A DNA stretch of 64,000 nt, taken from assembly GCA_050729835.1 (NCBI GenBank), contig JBOHLS010000008.1, positions 34,519 to 98,518 on the forward strand, read 5' to 3'. The translations under genes were made by a program, and so were the position numbers. This document shows, in pieces, positions 25,773 to 34,878 of this stretch. The stretch's first letter is position 1. Each line of letters opens with the position of its first letter. Under the pieces are notes generated by a model, which did not search any database, had not been told where the DNA came from, and saw only the letters and a program-made list of their open reading frames with translations. This DNA is from REEB95 sp050729835. GTDB taxonomy: Bacteria; Pseudomonadota; Alphaproteobacteria; ATCC43930; CGMCC-115725.

Positions 25773-27089
25773 ATGCCCGCCGAGACCACCTTCGCCGCGG
25801 ATGTCGGCACCGGCCTCGTCGCCGCGCACCATGTGTGCAAGACCTATGCGACCGGCGGGGCCGCCGGCCGGCTGGTGCTCGACCACGTCGACTTCACCCT
25901 CAAAGAAGGCGAGATCGTCGCCATTCTGGGCAAGTCGGGCTCGGGCAAGTCGACCTTCCTGCGCGTCCTTGCCGGCCTGACCGAGCCGTCGGAGGGCTTC
26001 GCCAGCTATCGCGGTCGCCGGATCAACGATCCGGTCAACGGCATCGCCATGGTGTTCCAGAGTTTCGCGCTGTTCCCGTGGCTGACGGTGCTGGGCAACG
26101 TCGTGCTCGGCCTCGAGGCCCAGGGCGTGCCGCTCGACGAGCGCCACCGCCGCGCCATCGCCGCCATCGACCTGATCGGGCTCGACGGCTTCGAATCGGC
26201 CTACCCCAAGGAGCTGTCGGGCGGCATGCGCCAGCGCGTTGGCTTCGCCCGCGCCCTGGTGGTCAACCCGGACGTGCTGCTGCTCGACGAGCCGTTCTCG
26301 CAGCTCGACGTGCTTACGGCGGAGACGCTGCGCGGCGACGTCGAGGATTTGTGGCGCGACCGCCGCATCCCGACCAAGGGTATCATCCTGGTCTCGCACA
26401 ATATCGAGGACGCGGTGTTCCTGGCCGACCGCATCATCGTCTTCGGCAGCGATCCCGGCTGCATCCGCGCCGACATTCCGGTGCCGCTGCCGCGGCCGCG
26501 CGACCAGGCCAATCCGATCTTCCGCAGCCTGGTCGATCAGGTCTATGCCCTGCTCACGACCGTGCCGGGCGCCGAAGCCAAGCGCCGGGCCGAGCCGATC
26601 GGCCTCGGCTATCGCGTGCCCGACGCCTCGATCCAGCAGCTCACTGGCCTGCTCGAGGCGCTGTCGCAACCGCCCTACGAGGGCCGCGCCGACCTGCCCA
26701 AGCTCGCCGAGAGCGAACATCTGTCGACCGACGATTTGATGGTGATGGTGGAGACGCTGCAGCTGCTTGGCTTCGCCCAGGTCGGCGGCGGCGACATCGA
26801 GGTTCTGCCGGCCGGCCGCACCTTCGCCGCGGCCGACCTCCAGCACCGCAAGCAAATCTTCAACGACCAGATGCGGCGCGCCGTGCCGCTGGCCGCGCAT
26901 ATCAGGCGTATCCTCGACGAAAGACCGGGGCACAGCGCGCCCGAAGGCCGCTTCCTCGCCGAGCTCGAGGATTATCTCTCCGAGGAAGAGGCGCGCCGGG
27001 TCTTCGAGACGGTGATCAACTGGGGCCGTTACGCCGAGCTTTTCGCCTACGACATCGACAGCGGCGTCTTGAGCCTCGAGAATCCGTAG
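25773..27089 (+). CDS. ABC transporter ATPase with AAA-associated C-terminal domain
   Basis: A 438-residue ATPase. Walker A is GKSGSGKSTFLRVLAG near residue 55, the Q-loop region is VFQSFALFPWLTVLGN, the signature is LSGGMRQRVGFARALVV, and Walker B is LLLDEPFSQLD. After about residue 285 a second domain begins (LTGLLEALSQPPYEGRADLP, then LQLLGFAQVGGGDIEVLPAG) of the AAA-associated C-terminal type (PF09821), known from NrtC/NrtD-like systems and probably sensing ligand or coupling. It starts 15 bases after the fused permease; both form one operon. Confidence 0.92.
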   Translation: MPAETTFAADVGTGLVAAHHVCKTYATGGAAGRLVLDHVDFTLKEGEIVAILGKSGSGKSTFLRVLAGLTEPSEGFASYRGRRINDPVNGIAMVFQSFALFPWLTVLGNVVLGLEAQGVPLDERHRRAIAAIDLIGLDGFESAYPKELSGGMRQRVGFARALVVNPDVLLLDEPFSQLDVLTAETLRGDVEDLWRDRRIPTKGIILVSHNIEDAVFLADRIIVFGSDPGCIRADIPVPLPRPRDQANPIFRSLVDQVYALLTTVPGAEAKRRAEPIGLGYRVPDASIQQLTGLLEALSQPPYEGRADLPKLAESEHLSTDDLMVMVETLQLLGFAQVGGGDIEVLPAGRTFAAADLQHRKQIFNDQMRRAVPLAAHIRRILDERPGHSAPEGRFLAELEDYLSEEEARRVFETVINWGRYAELFAYDIDSGVLSLENP

Positions 27090-27115
27090 GGCGAGCCGCT
27101 GAAAAGTGCCTCCGC

Positions 27116-27203
27116 TCATCATCGCGAACTGCGAATCGGCGTGGCGATCCAGGCTGAGGGCCCCTGGATTGCTTCGTCGGCCTTCGGCCTCCTCGCAACG
27201 ACG
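27116..27203. repeat. Dispersed palindromic intergenic repeat, copy 1
   Basis: Contains GGCGATCCAGG, then CCTGGATTGC, TCGTCGGCCTTCGGCCTCC and TCGCAACGACG. It shares its arms with the copies at 31769 and 34189, and is the most diverged of the three. It lies between the ATPase gene and the co-directional MFS gene. The outer and inner arms are inverted and could fold into a long imperfect hairpin. Confidence 0.75.
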
Positions 27204-27256
27204 GAACGAGTAATTTTCTACGTTTCGCCAACCATTCGGAGCCGCAGAATTCGCCG

Positions 27257-28447
27257 ATGATCCGCTCCGATTCGCGCGCGCTGGTCGTGCTCTTGGGCGC
27301 GATGACGGCGCTCACCGCACTCGCCATCGACATGAGCCTGCCGGCGCTGCCGGCGCTCAGCACTGAGTTCGCTGCGTCGCCCGAGCGCGTGCAGCTGACC
27401 CTGAGCCTGTTCATCATCGGCTATGCCGTCGGACAGATATTCCACGGGCCCCTGTCCGACCGCTTCGGCCGCAAGCCGATTTTGATCGCGGGATTGGTGA
27501 TCTATGTTGGCGCCGCCATCGTCTGCGCCCTAAGCCGGAGCATCGGCATCCTGATCGCGGCGCGACTGGTGATGGGCTTCGGCGGCTGCGTCGGGCCGGT
27601 GCTCGCCCGCGCCGTTGTGCGCGACTATTTCAGCGGTTCGCATGCGGCGCAGATGTTCTCATCGCTGACCGCGGTATTCGCGCTGGCACCGCTGGTGGCG
27701 CCGACGGTTGGCGGCTGGCTGCTGGTGCATTTCAGCTGGCGCGCGATTTTCGTGGTGCTGGCGCTGTTCGCCGGCACGCTGTTCGTGGCGATCGCGTTCG
27801 GCTTCGCGGAATCGCTCAAGGCGCCCGATCCCGACGCGCTGCGGCTCGGCCGCCTTGTTCGCAATTACCAGACCTTCCTGGCGAGCCGCATCTGTCTCGG
27901 CTACGCGCTGCTCAACGGCCTGTGCTGGGCCGGCATCTTCGCCTTCCTGTCGGGCTCGCCGTTCGTGTTCATCTCGATCTACGGTGTGGCGCCCCAACAT
28001 TACGGCTACTATTTCGCGCTGGCGGCCGTCGCGCTGGTGATCGGCGCGCTGTCGAACAAGCGGCTGCTGCGCCGGCATACGCACGGGCGCGTGCTGATGC
28101 TAGGTCTTATGGCCGCGGTCGTTGGCGGCGTGGTTGTGCTGGCGGCATGCGTCACACGCTGGGGCGGCGCCGGCGGCGTGATGGCCGGCTTCATGCTCTA
28201 TATCTGGGGCCAGGCGGTGGTGGCACCCAACGCCATGGCGGCGGCGCTGGAGTCGGTGCCGCACATGGCCGGCACCGCCGCCGCGCTGATGGGCGTGATC
28301 CAGATGGCCAGCGGCGCGTTTGCCGGCTACGCCGTCAACGCGTTCTACGACGACACGCCGGTGCCGATGGGCGGCGTGATCCTGGCGATGGCGCTGGCGA
28401 CGGTGGGAATTTACTTCGCGTTGCTGCGCCGGCCGACACCGGTCTGA
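27257..28447 (+). CDS. Bcr/CflA family multidrug efflux MFS transporter
   Basis: A 396-residue, 12-helix major facilitator. The N-terminus LTALAIDMSLPALPALSTEF is the Bcr/CflA signature. The MFS loop motif GPLSDRFGRKPILIAGL is near residue 65, and motif C-like RLVMGFGGCVGPVLARAVVR is near residue 110. It probably exports drugs or small peptides and amino acids by proton antiport. It lies downstream of the repeat copy at 27116 and converges on lysS with a six-base gap. Confidence 0.9.
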   Translation: MIRSDSRALVVLLGAMTALTALAIDMSLPALPALSTEFAASPERVQLTLSLFIIGYAVGQIFHGPLSDRFGRKPILIAGLVIYVGAAIVCALSRSIGILIAARLVMGFGGCVGPVLARAVVRDYFSGSHAAQMFSSLTAVFALAPLVAPTVGGWLLVHFSWRAIFVVLALFAGTLFVAIAFGFAESLKAPDPDALRLGRLVRNYQTFLASRICLGYALLNGLCWAGIFAFLSGSPFVFISIYGVAPQHYGYYFALAAVALVIGALSNKRLLRRHTHGRVLMLGLMAAVVGGVVVLAACVTRWGGAGGVMAGFMLYIWGQAVVAPNAMAAALESVPHMAGTAAALMGVIQMASGAFAGYAVNAFYDDTPVPMGGVILAMALATVGIYFALLRRPTPV

Positions 28448-28453
28448 GCAGCG

Positions 28454-29950
28454 TCAGGCCTTCGGCCGCATGGTCGGAAAGGCAATGACGTCGCGGATCG
28501 ATGGGCTGTCGGTCAGCAGCATGGCGAGGCGGTCGATGCCGATGCCGAGCCCGCCGGCCGGCGGCATGCCGTATTCGAGCGCGGTGACGAAATCCTCGTC
28601 GAGGCGCTGCGCCTCCTCGTCGCCGCGGTCGCGCGCCGTCATCTGCGCCTCGAAGCGCGCGCGCTGATCGAGTGGATCGTTGATCTCGGAAAAGGCGTTG
28701 GCCACCTCCCAGCCGTTGACGAAGGTCTCAAAACGTTCGACCAAACGCGGATCGCGCGAATCGGGCTTGGCCAAAGGCGAGATGTCGCGCGGGAATCCCA
28801 CGACGTGGATCGGCTGGATCAGGCTGTCCTCGACCTTGGCGGCGAACGCCGCCTCGAGCGCCTGGCCCCACGACGCGGTCTTGAGCACCTCAGCGCCGAG
28901 CTTCTTGGCGGCATCGCGCGCAGCGTCGGCGTCATGAAGACTCAGAAAATCGACGTCGGTCTTCTCTTTCACCAATTCGGCCATGGACTTGCGCGGCCAC
29001 GGCGCCGCGAGCTCGATCTCGTGCTTACCGTAGGGGATGCGCGTCGTGCCGAGCACCTCGCGGGCGATGGTGACGACGAGATGCTCGGTCGCCTCCATCA
29101 TCGTCGTGTAATCGGCGAAGGCCTGATAGAGCTCGAGCGAAGTGAACTCGGGATTGTGGCGCGGGCTGATGCCTTCGTTGCGGAAGTTGCGGTTGATCTC
29201 GAACAGCTTGTCCGACAGGCCGCCGACCAGAAGCCGCTTCAAATGCAACTCGGGCGCGATGCGCAGATAAAGCTCGAGGTCGAGCGTGTTGTGATGGGTG
29301 ACGAAGGGCTTGGCCGAGGCGCCGCCGGGGATCGTGTGCAGCATCGGCGTCTCGACTTCGAGAAAGCCGCGCTCGATCAGGAGCCGCCGCATCACGGCGA
29401 TGATCTGCGAGCGCCGGCGCAGCGTCTGGCGCGATTCCTCGCTCATGATGAGGTCGAGATAGCGCTGGCGATAGCGCGTCTCGACGTCGGTCAGGCCGTG
29501 GAACTTCTCGGGCAGCGGCAGCAGCGCCTTGGCGAGCACGGTCAAGGCGCGGGCGTTGACCGTCAGTTCGCCGCGCGGTGTGCGCCGGACCACACCCTCG
29601 ACGCCGATCAAATCGCCGAGATCGAGCAGCTTCAACACCGCGAGCGAAGCGGGCGCGAGGCTGTCCTTGTGGCAGAAGACCTGGATCTTGCCGGTGGCGT
29701 CGTGCAGGTCGATGAACATGCCGCTGTTGCGCAGCGCACGGATGCGGCCGGCGACATTGACGCGGTCGGGCGTCTCCGCGCCGGCGGCGAGATCCTTGTA
29801 TTTGGCATCGAGCTCGGCGGCGCGCGCGCCAGGCACGAAGCCGCCGGCATAAGGATCGACGCCGAGCGCCTTGAGTTGCGCGAGCTTGTCGAGCCGCTGG
29901 GCGCGATAGTCGGTCGCGCTCTTGGTGTCCTTGGCTTCTTGTCCCGCCAT
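28454..29950 (-). CDS. lysS: Lysine--tRNA ligase, class II
   Basis: A 498-residue lysyl-tRNA synthetase. The OB-fold anticodon domain covers about residues 70-170 (VAGRIRALRNSGMFIDLHDA). Class II motif 2 is RNFRNEGISPRHNPEFTSLE near residue 255 and motif 3 is GGLGIGIDRLAMLLTDSPSI near the end, followed by RDVIAFPTMRP. I chose the ATG at 29950, preceded by GAGGGGAATTG; an in-frame TTG lies just before it. It attaches lysine to its tRNA and is essential. It is followed by no other gene on its strand before the convergent MFS gene. Confidence 0.96.
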   Translation of the reverse strand: MAGQEAKDTKSATDYRAQRLDKLAQLKALGVDPYAGGFVPGARAAELDAKYKDLAAGAETPDRVNVAGRIRALRNSGMFIDLHDATGKIQVFCHKDSLAPASLAVLKLLDLGDLIGVEGVVRRTPRGELTVNARALTVLAKALLPLPEKFHGLTDVETRYRQRYLDLIMSEESRQTLRRRSQIIAVMRRLLIERGFLEVETPMLHTIPGGASAKPFVTHHNTLDLELYLRIAPELHLKRLLVGGLSDKLFEINRNFRNEGISPRHNPEFTSLELYQAFADYTTMMEATEHLVVTIAREVLGTTRIPYGKHEIELAAPWPRKSMAELVKEKTDVDFLSLHDADAARDAAKKLGAEVLKTASWGQALEAAFAAKVEDSLIQPIHVVGFPRDISPLAKPDSRDPRLVERFETFVNGWEVANAFSEINDPLDQRARFEAQMTARDRGDEEAQRLDEDFVTALEYGMPPAGGLGIGIDRLAMLLTDSPSIRDVIAFPTMRPKA

Positions 29951-29996
29951 CAATTCCCCTCAGCGGCTTTTTTAGCGGCTTGGTGGCAAAGCGCAA

Positions 29997-31718
29997 CTAT
30001 TCCGCAACGAGGGCTCCGGCGTGGAAGCGCGCGAGATCGACGACGCGATCGTGCAACGCCTTGAGGCTTTCGCGATGGCCGACGCTGAGGATGGCGGCGT
30101 CGGGTTGGCGCTGGCGCAGCAGGCGATAGAGCCGCGCCTCGTCGTCGGCGTCGAGCGCCGAGCTGGCCTCGTCGAGGAAGATGAGATCGGGCTGCGTCAG
30201 CAGCACGCGGGCGAAAGCGACGCGCTGCTGCTCGCCGAGCGACAGGCGCAGTGGCCAGTTCTGGTCGTCGGCCAGATCGGCGGCGAGCGCATCGAGGCCG
30301 ACGTCTTTGAGCGCGTCGGTCAGGCTGGCATCGCCGGTCGCGCTTTCGAGCGACGGATAGGCCAGTGCCTGCTTGAGCGTGCCGAGCGGGAAATAAGGTC
30401 GCTGCGGCATAAAGAACGTCCGGCCGGCGCCGAGGCGGACCTCGCCCTTGCCGTAGGGCCAGATGCCGGCGGCGGCGCGCAGCAGGGTCGACTTGCCGGT
30501 GCCGGACGGGCCGGTGATGAGCAGCGACCCGCCGGGCTCGACGCGCAGCGAGACGCCGCGCAGCAGCGGCGCGCCGTCGGGCAGGTCGAGATCGAGATCG
30601 CGCACCTCGACGCCCGCGCCATCGCGCCGTACGCGAATCGGTTGCGGCGCGTGCAGGGCGGATTCGATCTCGCCCATCCGCTGCTCGAAAGTGGTGAGAC
30701 GTTCGGTGACCGCGACCCAGGTCGCGATGTCGTTGAAGGAATTGATGATGAAGGACAGCGAGCTTTGCACGTTGCTGAACGCATCGACGACCTGAAACAG
30801 CCCGCCCATCTGGATCTGCTTGGCGAAATAACGCGGCGACACGACCAGAACCGGAAAAACCGCCGCCACCTGGGAATAGCCCGAGGTGAACCAGTTGAGC
30901 TTTTTCTGCCGCAGCATTATGCGCCAGAAATTGTCGAAGACGCTGCCGAACCGGCCATCGAAGGTTTCGCGCTCGGGCGGCTCGCCGCCGTAGAGCGCGA
31001 CGCTCTCGGCGTTTTCGCGCAGCCGTACCAGGCTGTAGCGGAAATCGGCCTCGAAGCGCTGCTGCGCGAAATTGAGTGGCACCAGCGGCCGGCCGATCTT
31101 GACCGTGAGCCAAGTGCCCAAGCCGGCATAGATCAGCGCCGCCCAGGCGAGGTAGGCAGGAATGTGAACCGTCCCGAGCGGACCGAGCGGGATCGCGGCC
31201 GAACCCGACAAGCCCACCAGGATGACCATGAACGAGACCAGCGAGACCGCCGAACTCAACAGGCCGAGCGCGAGGGTGGCCACGTAGGAAACGTAAAGCC
31301 GCAGGTCGTCGGCGATGCGCTGATCGGGGTTGTCGGTGGTGGTGCGGTCGAGCTGCAGCCGGTAATAGCGCCGCTCGCCGAGCCAGCGGTCGAGATAGTG
31401 GCCGGTCAACCAGCGCCGCCAGCGGATTTGCAGCATCTGCTGGAGGTAGACTGCATAGACCGACATCGCGATGCTGGCGGCGGCCAGGCCGCAGAAGATT
31501 CCCAGCTGCTTGAAGAACTCGGGCGCGTCGAACTGCTGGAGCGCGTTGTAGAACGCGTTGTTCCAGGTATTGATGCGTACCGACACGTAGACGTTGCCGA
31601 GGTTGAGCACGATCACGGCGATCAGCAGCGCCCAGGCGATACGCTTTTCGTCCGAGGACCAGTAGGGCCGCGCCAGGCGCCAGGCGAGGCGCAGCATGGT
31701 TCGTCGTTTGCCGTTCAT
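29997..31718 (-). CDS. ABC transporter with fused BacA/SbmA-type membrane domain and ATPase
   Basis: A 573-residue protein with an N-terminal ABC_membrane_2 (SbmA/BacA-like) domain (RINTWNNAFYNALQQFD, WRRWLTGHYLDRWLGERRYY, DNPDQRIADDLRLY) and a C-terminal ATPase: Walker A GPSGTGKSTLL near residue 405, signature SLGEQQRVAFARVLL and Walker B LIFLDEASSALDADDE. This is the layout of YddA, BclA and the mycobacterial Rv1819c transporter, which import peptides or cobalamin-like hydrophilic compounds. A cobalamin role would fit the cobS and cobA genes nearby, but is inference. It lies 46 bases upstream of lysS on the same strand. Confidence 0.9.
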   Translation of the reverse strand: MNGKRRTMLRLAWRLARPYWSSDEKRIAWALLIAVIVLNLGNVYVSVRINTWNNAFYNALQQFDAPEFFKQLGIFCGLAAASIAMSVYAVYLQQMLQIRWRRWLTGHYLDRWLGERRYYRLQLDRTTTDNPDQRIADDLRLYVSYVATLALGLLSSAVSLVSFMVILVGLSGSAAIPLGPLGTVHIPAYLAWAALIYAGLGTWLTVKIGRPLVPLNFAQQRFEADFRYSLVRLRENAESVALYGGEPPERETFDGRFGSVFDNFWRIMLRQKKLNWFTSGYSQVAAVFPVLVVSPRYFAKQIQMGGLFQVVDAFSNVQSSLSFIINSFNDIATWVAVTERLTTFEQRMGEIESALHAPQPIRVRRDGAGVEVRDLDLDLPDGAPLLRGVSLRVEPGGSLLITGPSGTGKSTLLRAAAGIWPYGKGEVRLGAGRTFFMPQRPYFPLGTLKQALAYPSLESATGDASLTDALKDVGLDALAADLADDQNWPLRLSLGEQQRVAFARVLLTQPDLIFLDEASSALDADDEARLYRLLRQRQPDAAILSVGHRESLKALHDRVVDLARFHAGALVAE

Positions 31719-31768
31719 ACCACCATACCTTCACGCCGATGGCTCGACCGGCTATGCCCGCATCTGAT

Positions 31769-31871
31769 CGTCATCGCGAGGCCAACAAGTGGCCGTGGCG
31801 ATCCAGAACGGTAGTCGACGTCCATCAACTTCTGGATTGCCACGTCGGCCTTCGGCCTCCTCGCAATGACG
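31769..31871. repeat. Dispersed palindromic intergenic repeat, copy 2
   Basis: Begins CGTCATCGCGAGGCC and ends CTCGCAATGACG, with GGCGATCCAGAA and TTCTGGATTGCC as inner inverted arms. Compared with copy 3 the central part differs in sequence and length while the arms are conserved. It lies between hldE and the ABC transporter gene. Confidence 0.85.
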
Positions 31872-31894
31872 TGCTGGTGTTTCTCGACGCTCTG

Positions 31895-33349
31895 CTAGCG
31901 CGCGGCACGGGCGATCGTCGCCGTGGTGCTGAAGCCGGGCACGATCTTGGCCAGCAGCACCCGCCCGCCATAGGATTCGACGATGTCGGCGCCGACCACC
32001 TGGTCATGGCGGTAATCCGAGCCCTTGACCAGCACGTCGGGCCGCAATTCGCGGATCAGCTCGACCGGCGTCTCGGCGTCAAACACCACGACCATGTCGA
32101 CGTGGGCGAGCGAAGCTAGCACCGCGGCGCGCGCGGCCTCGTTCTGCACCGGACGCTCCGGCCCCTTGAGCCGCTGCACCGAGGCGTCGCTGTTGAGCCC
32201 GACCACCAGCCGGTCGCACGCCGCCTGCGCCTCGGCCAAGAGCGAGACATGGCCCGGATGGATCAGGTCGAAGCAGCCGTTGGTGAAGCCGATCTTGAGG
32301 CCGTTGCGGCGCCAGCGCGCGACGTGATCGACCGCCAGCGGCAGGGGCAGCACCTTGCGATTCTTGAGCGTGTCGCGATCGACCAGCGCCTCGGCCAACT
32401 CGTTGGCATGGACGACGGCGGTGCCGACCTTGCCGACGACGATGCCGGCGGCGGCGTTGGCGACGCGCGCCGCGTCCAAGAGGCTGGCACCGGTGGCGAG
32501 CGCGGCGCCGAGCACGGCAACGACGGTGTCGCCCGCGCCCGAGACGTCGTAGACCTCGCGCGCCTCGGCCGGAAGGCGATAAACCGCCGAGCCTTCGATC
32601 ACCAGCATGCCGTCCTTGCCGCACGACACCAGCATCGCGCCGAAACCGTGACGCTCAATCAATTCGCGCGCCGCCGCAACCACCGCATCGTCGTCGGCCA
32701 GTGCGTGGTCGACCGCCTCGGCCAGCTCGCGCCGGTTCGGCTTCAAGACGCTGGCGCCGCGATAGATCGCATAGTCGTGGCCCTTGGGATCGACCACCAC
32801 TGTCCGCCCGGCGGCGCACGCCAGGTCGATAATCGCGCGGGCGACGCCGCCACCGAGTACGCCCTTGGCGTAATCCGACAGGATGACGAGCTGATGATGC
32901 GGCAGCGCCGCCTTGATCTGCGCCAGCAGGTCGGCGCGCGTCTCGGCCGAGATCGGCGCGACGCGCTCGCGATCGGCGCGCAGTAGCTGCTGGGTTTCGG
33001 CGACGTAGCGTGTCTTGACCGAAGTCAGGCGGTCGCGTTCGGCCAGAACGTGCGCCTCGGCGTTGCCGAGCACGGCGACCATGCGGCCGATCTCGCGGCC
33101 GACCGGATCGGTGCCGGTGACCGAGACGAAGCAGGTCTCGGCGCCGAGCGCGTGCAGATTGCGCAGCACGTTGCCGGCGCCGCCGAGCCGGCGTTCCTCG
33201 CTGTCGATGTGCAGCACCGGTACCGGCGCCTCGGGCGAAATCCGCTCCACCCGGCCGGTCACATAGTGGTCGAGCATCACGTCGCCGGCACAAACAACCC
33301 GCGCGCGGCCGAATGCCTCGACCAACCCGATGAGATCCGCCCCTACCAT
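31895..33349 (-). CDS. hldE: Bifunctional D-beta-D-heptose 7-phosphate kinase / heptose 1-phosphate adenylyltransferase
   Basis: A 484-residue two-domain enzyme of ADP-heptose synthesis for the LPS inner core. Residues about 1-325 are a PfkB/ribokinase-type kinase (RRLGGAGNVLRNLHALGAET; C-terminal signature YDVSGAGDTVVAVLGAALA). Residues about 345-484 are a cytidylyltransferase-like domain with GFTNGCFDLIHPGHVSLL and LVKGSDYRHDQVVGADIV. The ATG at 33349 gives the normal HldE start. It is divergent from the phosphatase at 33423, leaving a 73-base spacer. Its presence shows a heptose-containing LPS core. Confidence 0.95.
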   Translation of the reverse strand: MVGADLIGLVEAFGRARVVCAGDVMLDHYVTGRVERISPEAPVPVLHIDSEERRLGGAGNVLRNLHALGAETCFVSVTGTDPVGREIGRMVAVLGNAEAHVLAERDRLTSVKTRYVAETQQLLRADRERVAPISAETRADLLAQIKAALPHHQLVILSDYAKGVLGGGVARAIIDLACAAGRTVVVDPKGHDYAIYRGASVLKPNRRELAEAVDHALADDDAVVAAARELIERHGFGAMLVSCGKDGMLVIEGSAVYRLPAEAREVYDVSGAGDTVVAVLGAALATGASLLDAARVANAAAGIVVGKVGTAVVHANELAEALVDRDTLKNRKVLPLPLAVDHVARWRRNGLKIGFTNGCFDLIHPGHVSLLAEAQAACDRLVVGLNSDASVQRLKGPERPVQNEAARAAVLASLAHVDMVVVFDAETPVELIRELRPDVLVKGSDYRHDQVVGADIVESYGGRVLLAKIVPGFSTTATIARAAR

Positions 33350-33422
33350 AGAGCCCTGTTTATGATGGCGAATCCTGGTCGGAGGCAAGCAAAACCGGCG
33401 CCGACCCGCTATATTAGGCAGG

Positions 33423-34175
33423 ATGCGGAAAACCAGCGGCAAGCCAGGCGCCGGGGCGCCGCCGACGGCACCGGACGGGTCGCGGATCTACGCCGTCGGC
33501 GACGTGCACGGCCGGCTCGATCTTTTGTCCCGTCTGCACGAGCTCGTCGCCGCCGACGCGGCGCGGGCGCCGGCCCGGCGCCGGGTGATCGTCTATCTCG
33601 GCGACTATGTCGATCGCGGCCCGGAATCGCGCGGCGTGATTGAGCTGCTGATGCACCGGCCGCTGCCCGGATTCGAGCGCGTCCATCTCATGGGCAATCA
33701 CGAGGACTACCTGCTGCAGTTCCTCGAACGCGCCGAGGTCGGGCCGCATTGGTGCTCCTATGGCGGGATCGAGACGCTGGCGAGCTATGGCGTGCGACTG
33801 TTGCCGTTCGCGGCGCGCGTCGCCGATTTCGAAGCGGCGCGCTTGGCACTCGCCGACAAGATTCCGCCCGCCCACGTCGCCTTCATGCGCAGCCTCAAGC
33901 TGACGCACACCGAAGGCGGCTATCTCTTCGTCCATGCCGGGATCAAGCCGGGCGTGGCGCTCGCCGACCAGCAGGCCGAGGACCTGCTGTGGATCCGCAA
34001 CGCGTTCCTGGATTCGACCGAAGATTTCGGCGCCTGCGTCGTCCACGGCCACACCATCGCCGAAGCGCCCCAGCGGCGCGCCAACCGCATCGGCATCGAC
34101 ACCGGCGCCTTCGCCACCGGCAAGCTCACCGCCCTGGTGCTCGACGGCAGCGAGCAGCGGTTCATTCAGACTTAA
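33423..34175 (+). CDS. PPP-family metallophosphoesterase (serine/threonine phosphatase-like)
   Basis: A 250-residue calcineurin-like phosphoesterase. All signature motifs are present in order: YAVGDVHGRLDLL near residue 25, YLGDYVDRGPESRG near residue 58, MGNHEDYLLQFL near residue 90, FVHAGIKPGV near residue 175 and VVHGHTIAE near residue 207. These residues coordinate a dinuclear metal centre. Bacterial relatives act as protein phosphatases or as Ap4A hydrolases; the substrate here is not evident. It converges on regA, with repeat copy 3 between. Confidence 0.9.
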   Translation: MRKTSGKPGAGAPPTAPDGSRIYAVGDVHGRLDLLSRLHELVAADAARAPARRRVIVYLGDYVDRGPESRGVIELLMHRPLPGFERVHLMGNHEDYLLQFLERAEVGPHWCSYGGIETLASYGVRLLPFAARVADFEAARLALADKIPPAHVAFMRSLKLTHTEGGYLFVHAGIKPGVALADQQAEDLLWIRNAFLDSTEDFGACVVHGHTIAEAPQRRANRIGIDTGAFATGKLTALVLDGSEQRFIQT

Positions 34176-34188
34176 AAGGCCATTCCTT

Positions 34189-34279
34189 CGTCATCGCGAG
34201 GCCGCAAAGCGGCCGCGGCGATCCAGAAAAACATCGCAAATCATGTCTGGATTGCCGCGTCGGCCTTCTGGCAATGACG
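34189..34279. repeat. Dispersed palindromic intergenic repeat, copy 3
   Basis: Begins CGTCATCGCGAGGCCGC and ends GGCAATGACG. The inner arms GCGGCGATCCAGA and TCTGGATTGCCGC are exact inverted repeats apart from one position. It lies between two convergent genes and may act as a bidirectional transcription end. The C-terminal part is shorter than in copies 1 and 2 (GGCCTCC is missing). Confidence 0.85.
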
Positions 34280-34290
34280 CGCTTGGTGCG

Positions 34291-34878
34291 TCAGCTCCGC
34301 GGTGCGTGCTTGCCGAGGATGCGTTGCAACGTGCGGCGGTGCATCTTCAAGCGGCGCGCCGTCTCGGAAACATTGCGATCGCATTGCTCGAAGACGCGCT
34401 GGATGTGCTCCCAGCGCACCCGGTCGGCCGACATCGGGTCCTCGGGCGGCGGCGGCAGGCTGCTGTCGGCGGTCGCCAGCAGCGCGCGCTCGACCGCGTC
34501 GGCGTCGACCGGCTTGGGAATGTAATCGACCGCGCCGGCCTTCACCGCGGCGACCGCGGTGGCGATGTTGCCGTAGCCGGTGAGCATGACGACGCGCGCG
34601 CTCGGCCGCGCCTTGCGCAGCGCCTTGACGACGTCGAGGCCGCTGCCGTCAGTCAGGCGCAGATCGACGACGGCGAAGGCCGACGGCCCGCTTTCGACCG
34701 CCTGCACGCCGGCGACGACGGATTCGGCGGTGGCGACGACGAAGCCGCGCCGCTCCATTGCCCGCGCCAGACGCTGGCACAACGGTGCGTCGTCATCGAC
34801 GATTAGTAGCGTGCGCTCGCCTTCGGACAGGCCAGCCAGCGCAGGATTCATCTGGATTTCGCTTTTGCCGTCGCTCAT
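34291..34878 (-). CDS. regA: Redox response regulator, RegA/ActR/PrrA family
   Basis: A 195-residue response regulator. The receiver domain has the acidic pair in LLIVDDDAPLCQRLARAM, the phosphorylated aspartate in AFAVVDLRLTDGSG and the conserved lysine in DYIPKPVDADAV. The C-terminal Fis-type helix-turn-helix reads NVSETARRLKMHRRTLQRIL, almost invariant in RegA/ActR proteins. The start ATG overlaps the regB stop by four bases (ATGA). RegA globally controls respiration, carbon and nitrogen fixation and photosynthesis genes in alphaproteobacteria. The gene symbol follows the family; prrA and actR are synonyms. Confidence 0.93.
   Translation of the reverse strand: MSDGKSEIQMNPALAGLSEGERTLLIVDDDAPLCQRLARAMERRGFVVATAESVVAGVQAVESGPSAFAVVDLRLTDGSGLDVVKALRKARPSARVVMLTGYGNIATAVAAVKAGAVDYIPKPVDADAVERALLATADSSLPPPPEDPMSADRVRWEHIQRVFEQCDRNVSETARRLKMHRRTLQRILGKHAPRS

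Noticed and set aside
25773..27089. Nitrate transporter NrtC/D assignment for the ATPase and fused permease
   Set aside because: The C-terminal AAA-associated domain and fused permease fit several NitT/TauT systems, and no nitrate-specific binding protein or nitrate assimilation gene is nearby.
30021..31814. 597-codon open frame on the plus strand opposite the BacA-like ABC transporter
   Set aside because: It is an antisense shadow; composition is biased and there are no recognisable domains, while the minus strand encodes a full ABC transporter.
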